From contig JAJEKB010021031.1 of assembly GCA_022393335.1 (NCBI GenBank), positions 793,359 through 857,358 of the forward strand: a DNA stretch of 64,000 nt, given 5' to 3'. Source of the stretch: Macrotrachela quadricornifera. Lineage: Eukaryota; Rotifera; Eurotatoria; Philodinida; Philodinidae. Below the pieces are notes generated by a model. That model saw only the letters and a list, made by a program, of their open reading frames with translations. It searched no databases and was not told where the DNA came from. The translations under genes were made by a program, and so were the position numbers. This document shows, piece by piece, positions 57,601 through 64,000 of the stretch (the first letter of the stretch is position 1; each line of letters begins with the position of its first letter).

Positions 57601-58573
57601 AACTTATTATCACCTCCATAGCATAGTCCTTGGTGGTTTCCTCTTATTATAGGTTTATTAGATCTTTAATTTTAAATCTTTGTTTTTCTTTAGCTTTTCC
57701 AGCTGCTATTTTTCAAACACCTTTGTTCGATAAAGATGCACCTAAGTAACAAAAAAAAATTTTTTTTTCATTTTATTATATAAAAATATACTTAATAGAT
57801 ATCTCAACTATGCTGGTAACAATCAATTTAGTTTGAATAAATAAATAAAAAAACAAAACTTTTACTCAATTTAGGTATTGGAATTATTATGGGACATGAA
57901 ATAACTCATGGATTTGATGATGATGGTCGAGAACATGATATGAATGGAAATAAAATATCATATTGGTCTAATAAAACTCTTGAAGAATTTCATAAACGTA
58001 AAAAATGTATTATTGAACAATACGATAATTATACTTGGATTCAAGTCAATCGTCAAGTCTTTATTTTCTTAAATTTATCTTTATTTAGCAAAAAAATAAA
58101 ATATTTTTTATTTAGGTAAAAGGTGAACAAACATTAAATGAAAATATTGCTGATAATGTTGCAGTAAAACAGGCTTTCTTTGTAAGTTTTATTATTTGAT
58201 TAAATTTAAATATAAAATAAATATATTTTTAAGGCTTATCAACAATGGTCGAATATTCATAAGAATGCTGATAAGAAACTTCCTGGTCTAGAAAAATATT
58301 CAGCAGAACAAATGTTCTTCATTAATTTTGGCCATATATGGTGCATGAAAATGACAGATCAAATTGCCAATTCTTATGTACTCATAGATTCACATTCACC
58401 TTCTCATTTCAGGCATTAGTTTTTTTAATATATATATGTTTGTACACTATGATAAATTGTTTTTTATTTCTAGAGTAATTGGTCCTACATCTAATTTTGA
58501 CGAATTTGATCGAGTATTTGGTTGTAAACCAGGTCAAGGAAACAGTCGAGTGAATAAATGTACATTATGGTAG
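54609..58573 (+). CDS. Neprilysin-type M13 metallopeptidase, membrane-anchored, ~18 exons
   Basis: Exons: 54609-54658, 54708-54855, 54909-54962, 55017-55121, 55169-55225, 55707-56005, 56058-56231, 56283-56366, 56426-56782, 56861-56959, 57017-57103, 57164-57326, 57694-57745, 57799-57830, 57875-58056, 58116-58181, 58234-58412 and 58474-58573; about 760 residues, the usual M13 length. Exon 2 encodes a signal-anchor helix ([19 protein letters not shown]). The ectodomain starts with Cys-rich M13 sequence ([18 protein letters not shown]). The zinc site is [11 protein letters not shown] (HExxH) plus NENIADN with the third ligand Glu. DSHSPSHFR gives the transition-state His. The C-terminus is the family-typical CxxW (KCTLW). 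The NAFY substrate motif is changed to NAIH. Intron 17 has a GC donor (58413). Exon 1 to 2 is one base out of phase. A type II ectoenzyme cleaving peptides is expected. Confidence 0.88.
55226..55706 (+). pseudogene. Insert in M13 intron 5 with a second M13-like fragment
   Basis: This 481-bp intron is about ten times longer than most in the gene. It holds an open frame (55371-55577) of higher GC content, including [20 protein letters not shown] and [20 protein letters not shown]. That resembles the M13 segment in which an (I/L)xxFE-type helix precedes a YxxM/YxRM motif. It may be a misplaced piece of a neprilysin paralogue. It is not needed for the main frame, which splices across it perfectly in phase (GTC G|AA CTA). 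Confidence 0.35.
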
Positions 58574-58790
58574 TGTATTTATACTAATGTATAAATTAAT
58601 CATATCAATAAAGACATTGATAAATATATGTTCTTCTATCTACAGAGAATTTACTCTTATATATAATCAATCTTTTATATCAGTTTTGTTTTCATTTATT
58701 CTCTAGAATTCATTTCAGATATTATTATTTTTTTTTTTTTTTTTGAGAATATTTCAATCAGGGAGATATCCATAGAGAAAGCATTGGGTA

Positions 58791-59489
58791 GAAACCACTC
58801 TTAGGTGGCGAAGATTTTTAAGTCTGGACTTTGCGCCTCTTCTAGACTTTAATGAGTTGTGTTTACTACTTGTTTTAAAGAACATCGATCACTGTTACTT
58901 TTACAGGTGTAAGAGCTGTTTTAGTAGGAGAAAAGTACTTATCTCAACTAATATAAGTTGAAAGGAGCTAGAACAACCTTAAGAAGACCGAATTTCTCAC
59001 ATTTGCAAAAGATGTTATGCTTGAAAATTTTAGAATATCGATCATTTATGGTGTTTTACAATTTTTAATGCTTTAGAAGCGTGATTTAGCACGAGAATAT
59101 GTTTATTTTTAGTATTATCTTATTGACCGTACCGCTATTTAACTCCATATTCTAAAAGCTTCAAGGTTAATACCTCTTGCAAATGTGAGAAATAACATAA
59201 TTAACGATATATAGATCGATGTTAATGTTTTTCAAAATCGCTAACTCGACATTTCTAAGGATTTTATATCATCTTTCATATACGTACAAATATATATGAG
59301 AAAAATCTTAGTTCGTTTTAACTTATATTAGTTGAGATAAGTACTTATTATCTAATAATACAGCTTTTATAATTGTAAAAGTAAGTATGATTGATTTTCT
59401 TCAAAACAAGTCATGAACATAACTCATTAAGATCTACAAGGTATGCTAAGTCCTGATTTGAAAGCGCTCTGGCACCTAGGAATGTTCCT
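58791..59489. mobile_element. ~700-bp inverted-repeat element downstream of the M13 gene
   Basis: The left arm starts CTTAGGTGG (about 58799) and pairs with CACCTAGGAA at the right end. Other pairs are TTAATGAGTTGTGTT with AACATAACTCATTAA, and AAGTACTTATCTCAACTAAT plus ATAAGTT with their complements at about 59315-59347. A further inner pair is CTCACATTTGCAAAAG (58997) with CTTGCAAATGTGAG (59176-59190). Arms total about 250 bp. Confidence 0.8.
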
Positions 59490-59696
59490 TCGTCAGTGTA
59501 ATTTCATGATCAAAGATACAAAAATCAATTTTCGATTTCTTGTATTTTATATGTACGTTCTACATTCTTTGCTCGTTTTCATACACTTTGGTATTTGATC
59601 AAAATTTTAAGTATTGATTTTCAACATATTTAATAATGAAACTCATTGTTTTCATGATGATCATCATTGAACAGAAACAATGATGGGCAGTTCTGA

Positions 59697-59900
59697 CTAG
59701 TGGCGTAACCAAAAAAAATTTACAGAGAGGGCATTGCCCCTTACGAGGGAACCGCCCGAGGTGCTCAACGCTGATTCCCTTCATTCACACGTTGCTTGAT
59801 AGAGGGTATCGAGATAAGGAAAAGCCCAAAAGGATTTGGGCTGACAGCTCATCCTGGAAAAGTTAGGGGCAGTTTTCTGTTTTTCCCAGTCAGAATGGCT
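59697..59900 (+). repeat. Dispersed ~140-bp repeat, copy 3, with a transposon-like edge
   Basis: 59741-59880 matches copies 1 and 2 (TTACGAGGGAACCGCCCGAG, GGGCTGACAGCTC). The preceding AGTGGCGTAACC (59699) and GGGCATTGCCCC (59729-59740) look like the end of a DNA transposon, so the family probably marks element termini. Its right flank CAGTTTTCTGTTTTTCCCAG matches, inverted, the outer flank of copy 1 (about 10365-10395). Confidence 0.65.
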
Positions 59901-60119
59901 GAAAATTGAAAATCTTACAATTCAGTCAAAAAAGACCGTATATACTTGAAATTTTCAGCATTACGAGGTCACAGGTGTTGCTGGTTGATCTGAGAATTTT
60001 AGTTTATTTAATCGTTTCATTCCTGATTTACAGGATTTTTGATTGGCATAAAAAAGTATACTCCTGCACTTGACTATAGCGCTGTCTTTTGCGGATTTTA
60101 AATAACCTTCAGTGCTCTG

Positions 60120-60600
60120 TTTTCATTTTCATTTTCATTTTCATTTTTTGTTAAATGGTTCTTTACATTTCATGATAAAGATTACATGGTATTATTTAAT
60201 TGTCTTTGTTTCCAAATGAACAACAATTCTTGAGAGTAAGTACATTGACTTTGATGAACCGTATAACGAAGTATCACAATCAGCTGATATATAATCCATC
60301 ACTTTTGCGCATTCTGCTATATGTTGCGATTCTTCCACTTCCATTACGTCATGCATTCTTTCATCACGTCATATGCACTTTCGTATCATCGGTATCTTTC
60401 TATTCTTCTATGACATCATATGCATTCTTCCATGACGTCATGTTTTCCTCTAGATTCTTCTCTACAACACGGTAGTCAAAATCTATATATAGTTGATGAT
60501 TTTTTACAAATAAAATATGTGTATATATCGGATACAATTATCTTTAGATATTATGTAACCAAAGCAATAAGGTTTCCAAAAGAATCAGCTTTACAGCATA
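60120..60600. other. Non-coding with short direct repeats
   Basis: A TTTTCA tetramer run at 60120-60145. At 60345-60440 the phrase CATGCATTC-TTC-AT-ACGTCAT repeats two to three times, giving CACGTCATATGCA and CATGACGTCATG. No gene recognised. Confidence 0.45.
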
Positions 60601-60604
60601 CAGA

Positions 60605-61623
60605 TTGAGAGAAATATGGCTAATTTTAAGAGTGCTATTGTTTGTTCTTATTGTAGGCCACATTCGACAGTCAAGAAAAATGATAAACCCTCACAATATC
60701 TCGCGACTTGTCTCCAATTATATTACCAAGTTACTACTATCTATTAATTTAACTCATGTGCGTACAGCACGTGATGAAGATGTGGCACGAAACATTTTTG
60801 AAGATATTAAATCGATATTGAACTGCATTCACTATAACTTTGAAAGAGATTAAACGTTAGATTTTAATTATAATTTTGATGAAGAAGCAGAAGTTGAATC
60901 AGATGATGAAAAAAACAATTTACTACACGAATTTTCGCTCCAGTATATGGAGAAAGTCGTTGATTTTTACGATAAAACCAATTTTGAGACTGGTAAATGA
61001 GAACATTCTTGATTGTTTATATACGACATAGATTTGAAAAGATGGGGACTACAAAAGGCACGTGAAATAAATGACGAAAGTTTTTGTAGAAAGTAAGATT
61101 ATGCTAACAGCATTGTTCGAGAGTTTCTATCTGTAGCCTTCTCTCTTGCGATCTCCTACACAGTTTCTCCTCTTCATGTTGTATGACATGATAGAACAAA
61201 ATGTGTAGAGCTGTAGCGAAGAAGATGAAGAATATCAATTTGAACGCTTTTTTCTCGATATATTTCAGTGAACATTGGGTTCGTCTGTTTAAACACCGTC
61301 ACGGAATTTGCAGCCAACATGTGACAAAGCTAGTAACAAAGAGAAAAGTCAAAAGCGTGGACGAGATCAATAAATCAGCTGATGATTTCATCTCTGATGT
61401 ACAAAAGATGCCTCCGGATTATGATTCTCGTTACGTATTAAACACGGATCAATCTGGTTTGAAACTGGAAGTGTACTCTAATCGGATACTTTCGTTTGAA
61501 GATGAAAAGCTGATACTTGCCAAAGTTCGATCAATTCACAATACTATCCACAGATATACGGTGCAGCCGATTGTGTCATTGAATGGTACTTTGGTCGGTA
61601 AATTGTTTCTGTGTCTTAAATAG
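60605..61623 (+). pseudogene. Pogo/Tigger-type (DDE_1) transposase relic
   Basis: The clearest part is 61201-61623. EHWVRLFKHRHGICSQHVTK is a CENP-B-type HTH end, KSADDFISDVQKMPPDYD follows, and YVLNTDQSGLKLEVYSNRIL contains the first catalytic Asp in NTDQSG. Then come RYTVQPIVSLNGTLVG and KLFLCLK, cut by a stop just before the rest of the DDE_1 core. Upstream (60860-61000) the acidic linker NFDEEAEVESDDEKN and EKVVDFYDKTNFETG fits the same protein. The 60605-60853 frame may be its disrupted N-terminus. The second and third catalytic acids are missing. Confidence 0.75.
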
Positions 61624-61756
61624 GGGTGGCACTTTATCTTTACTATACTTTGAAAAAAGTAAAGTAAAGTAAAGCATTTCACTTTACTTTATTGGGTAAA
61701 GTAAAGTAGATCTACTTTACCCGAATAATAAAGTAAAGTAAAGTAAAGTAAAGTTA
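61621..61756. repeat. AAGTA pentanucleotide repeat with a palindromic core
   Basis: Runs of AAAGT/TAAAG units flank the palindrome GGGTAAAGTAAAGTAGATCT continuing to ACTTTACCC (61704-61732 region). A GGGGTGGCAC phrase at 61623 marks the point where the pogo relic is cut, so this may be the terminus of an inserted element. Confidence 0.7.
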
Positions 61757-62705
61757 TATAATCAAGTCAATTTTATTATTGATTTATCAAGTCATTGTCA
61801 TGGATTGATACAGTTACAATATACTAAAGTTTATATAGAACCTTTTTTTATTAAATAACTGCAAAATAAAACAAAAACTGCGAGTATGTCATATTTTTAA
61901 ATTTAAAGTCTCGTTTCCTTTAATGTACGTATATAATAAAAAATTGATATTATTTCAATAGAATTAATTCATTTGGTGAAAATAAGTTATAAAGCAAGAC
62001 GAAAGAATGAAGATATATGAATATGCGCATCTGAAGCAAAAAATTTTTTATCACTGCTTTTTTTTTGTTTTCCACCAAAAAATATGAAGCTTTGATCTGG
62101 ATTATTTTCAATGATTGTAATTGAAAAATGTTTAACTGATTCTGAGATAATTCATTTTAATCATTGAAAAAACAACTTTTGCTTAAATATACCAAGATTG
62201 ATATGATTGCAAACAAAATAAAATAATAAATTTTTGTGAAAAGCATGATACTATTTTTTTGTGTGCTACAGTAAAGTCACTATTTCAAGCTTACTAAATC
62301 AAAACTATAATACAACGTCATTGTATACTGTGAGCTTTCTCTCCGAATCGAAATGTCTTTGAAGATAAAAAAACAAAATACTAGTCTGTCTTACGATTCG
62401 ATCAGCAAAACCATGGACAAAAATGATGGTTAGTTTTGAAAATTATGCGATAGATACTCAGTATGAAGCCATTGGCAGAGAAGAAGTGAAAAGTTTGAAA
62501 ACGAAATCATTAAGAAAGGGCATGACACTTTTTAGCAAGCTTATATCAACGACTACATCAATTTATTTATTTTGTAGAAGATAAAATTTTCTCAACTTGA
62601 TCAGCGTTTTAGCTGCATATCAACAATTATAGAAAAAGTATTTTAAAGTAAAACAAGAGCATAAACATAAATAAAAAACAGTACTAAGGAAGATGAGGTT
62701 ATATC
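61757..62705. other. Non-coding interval
   Basis: AT-rich; no gene or repeat recognised. Confidence 0.4.
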
Positions 62706-64000
62706 CAGGGTTGCCAGATGAAAAAGTTGTAAATCGGAAATTTTTCATCTCAATTCAGAAAAATTCAGAAAAAATATCCATTAAATTCGGAAAAAAATTC
62801 AGAAAGCTGTTATTTAATTTTGCAACGCTTAAACTAATTATTTTCTGTTGCAAAAAGCAATTTCTCTTTTCAGTTATCACCTATTTATATAAATTTCATC
62901 AATAGTAAAAAGAAGACACTCAATATACAACTACTAGAAAGCATTGTTTTCAAGAAAGAATACAATTAGTACAAGAAAAGCAACACAAAGTAAATTATCT
63001 ATACATATACACAGCTCAAAACACTAATCGAAAAAACTGAAGTTCATTCATCAAGAACGCGTTTTTTTTAAATAAACTTTTCGTTCGAAACTATTTGTTT
63101 CAACAAGTCTTCTTGAGTTGAAATAAATTTAAAAAAGTTTTTACAAGGAATATCAGAATTCTTTCTAATTTGTAATTCAGCTGCAACTAATTCAATATCC
63201 ATTTTATTACGATAATCAGTCCACAGGTGATGCATATGACTAAATATGGTTTCAACAAAAGCATTACTACACGGAATAGAAAACACATAGGCAACAATTA
63301 ATTTCATATTTGGTGTTGTATTTGGTTTAATATTAAGTAAATAGGACCATAGTTGATCGGATTGAATATGCACATTTGTACTTGTATCATCATATGCTGA
63401 ACTATATTCTTTATCGTCATTAATATCGCATTGAATTTCATCATGATTAACTGTTGATGTTGGATTGTAAACGTTTTTACTTGAAATGTATGACTTAATT
63501 TGCTCATTTATTTTGATATTTTTATTTTTCATATCATCGTACATAAATTTGATTTCACAATATTCATTGTATAATTCATCTGTATTTAAATCATCTATTT
63601 TGATTAAATTCACAACATCCATTAAACTACTCCATTTAAGAAAATCCTGTGATTGGCAATCAAAAACCGATAGTTTTTGGTAAAAGTCTCGATTGTGATC
63701 AAAGTAAGAATTGATGTATTTAATACTACTCTCAATAAATAATTCAAACGATTCTTGCAATTCATTAGCTTTATTTTCATCAATGTCTTTTAATTGATTA
63801 AGTATCAAATGTGTTTTATGCCCAAAGTATTTATCATTTAATCTTTGCTCTAATTTTTTTATTAAATTTGTAATAATACCATAGAGATCAACGGCTGTTG
63901 TGGATACACGTTGTAGTTTCAATTCAGCTCGTTGGACATCAACCAATACGTTCTCTAAGAAATTCAAAACACATAAACCATAATTACTTTCAAAAAAAGA
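62706..64000 (-). mobile_element. Right-truncated view of a hAT element
   Basis: 62706 starts with CAGGGTTGCCAGATG, a hAT-type terminal sequence, followed by GGAAATTTTTC/AATTCAGAAAAA sub-repeats. The hAT transposase frame begins 360 bp further in and reads toward this end, as expected for the 3' terminus. The other end lies outside the window. Confidence 0.55.
63068..64000 (-). CDS. hAT-family transposase, C-terminal part (runs off the window)
   Basis: The minus-strand frame is open to base 64000, so the protein's N-terminus lies beyond the edge; the ATG-like start near 63967 is only a TTG. At least 310 residues are visible, ending at a TAA at 63068. The C-terminal hAT dimerisation signature is clear: LWSYLLNIKPNTTPNMKLIV, then AYVFSIPCSNAFVETIFSHM with the SNAxVExxFS motif, then LWTDYRNKMDIELVAAEL and CKNFFKFI. 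The preceding region is helical and acidic (FMYDDMKNKN). No stop or frameshift is seen within the visible part, unlike every other transposase in the window, so this copy may be recently active. BED finger and catalytic DDE residues would be outside the window or in the part not recognised. Confidence 0.8.
   Translation of the reverse strand, partial: SFFESNYGLCVLNFLENVLVDVQRAELKLQRVSTTAVDLYGIITNLIKKLEQRLNDKYFGHKTHLILNQLKDIDENKANELQESFELFIESSIKYINSYFDHNRDFYQKLSVFDCQSQDFLKWSSLMDVVNLIKIDDLNTDELYNEYCEIKFMYDDMKNKNIKINEQIKSYISSKNVYNPTSTVNHDEIQCDINDDKEYSSAYDDTSTNVHIQSDQLWSYLLNIKPNTTPNMKLIVAYVFSIPCSNAFVETIFSHMHHLWTDYRNKMDIELVAAELQIRKNSDIPCKNFFKFISTQEDLLKQIVSNEKFI

Overview
This is a eukaryotic, strongly AT-rich window (a run of Ns lies at 36121-36500) with intron-split genes separated by long stretches of decayed mobile DNA. 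Introns are mostly 45-60 bp with GT..AG ends. The gene types are a giant FG-GAP/VCBS repeat protein, an intronless rhodopsin-type receptor, tandem LRR secreted proteins, a neprilysin, and a bacterial-looking uronate-dehydrogenase-type SDR. DNA transposon remnants are varied (mariner, Tc1, pogo, hAT, DDE_4+SWIM). Together these fit a bdelloid rotifer such as Rotaria or Adineta best. That assignment is inference; no rRNA or mitochondrial marker is present.

Layout. 1556-4888 (-): secreted alpha/beta hydrolase of the S33 type, two exons split inside the nucleophile elbow by a 1.4-kb intron. 6.1-9.85 kb: Tc1-like relics and a broken DDE_4+SWIM transposase. 10.4-15.0 kb: nested repeat cluster with a 780-bp direct repeat, a GGTTCG minisatellite and a 1.36-kb TIR element inserted into one repeat copy. 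15.3-18.6 kb: three inverted-repeat elements. 18.6-19.0 kb: possible signal-anchor exons. 21.3-25.6 kb: 28-repeat FG-GAP/VCBS protein. 27.5-28.6 kb (-): dead mariner. 28.9-29.9 kb: non-autonomous hAT-type element with perfect 8-bp target duplication. 30.3-31.4 kb: five-exon NAD-dependent SDR. 34.6-37.5 kb: a hairpin element and a 2.2-kb palindrome carrying a 10-bp minisatellite, with the N gap at its centre. 39.2-39.6 kb (-): EF-hand protein. 42.6-45.5 kb: tandem pair of three-exon LRR genes. 47.0-48.3 kb: nested palindromes. 49.1-50.1 kb: class-A GPCR. 50.6-53.3 kb: three more inverted-repeat elements. 54.6-58.6 kb: ~18-exon neprilysin-type M13 peptidase. 58.8-59.5 kb: another hairpin element. 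60.6-61.6 kb: pogo relic. 63.07 kb to the window end (-): partial hAT transposase.

The host genes look like unrelated loci: secreted or membrane peptidases, adhesion or recognition-type repeat proteins, a receptor, a Ca2+ sensor and a sugar-acid dehydrogenase. No operon-like or defence-system logic is visible. The outstanding feature is the density of long inverted-repeat elements (at least a dozen in 64 kb, several nested), nearly all without coding capacity. All exon boundaries were read by eye from splice signals and reading-frame continuity.
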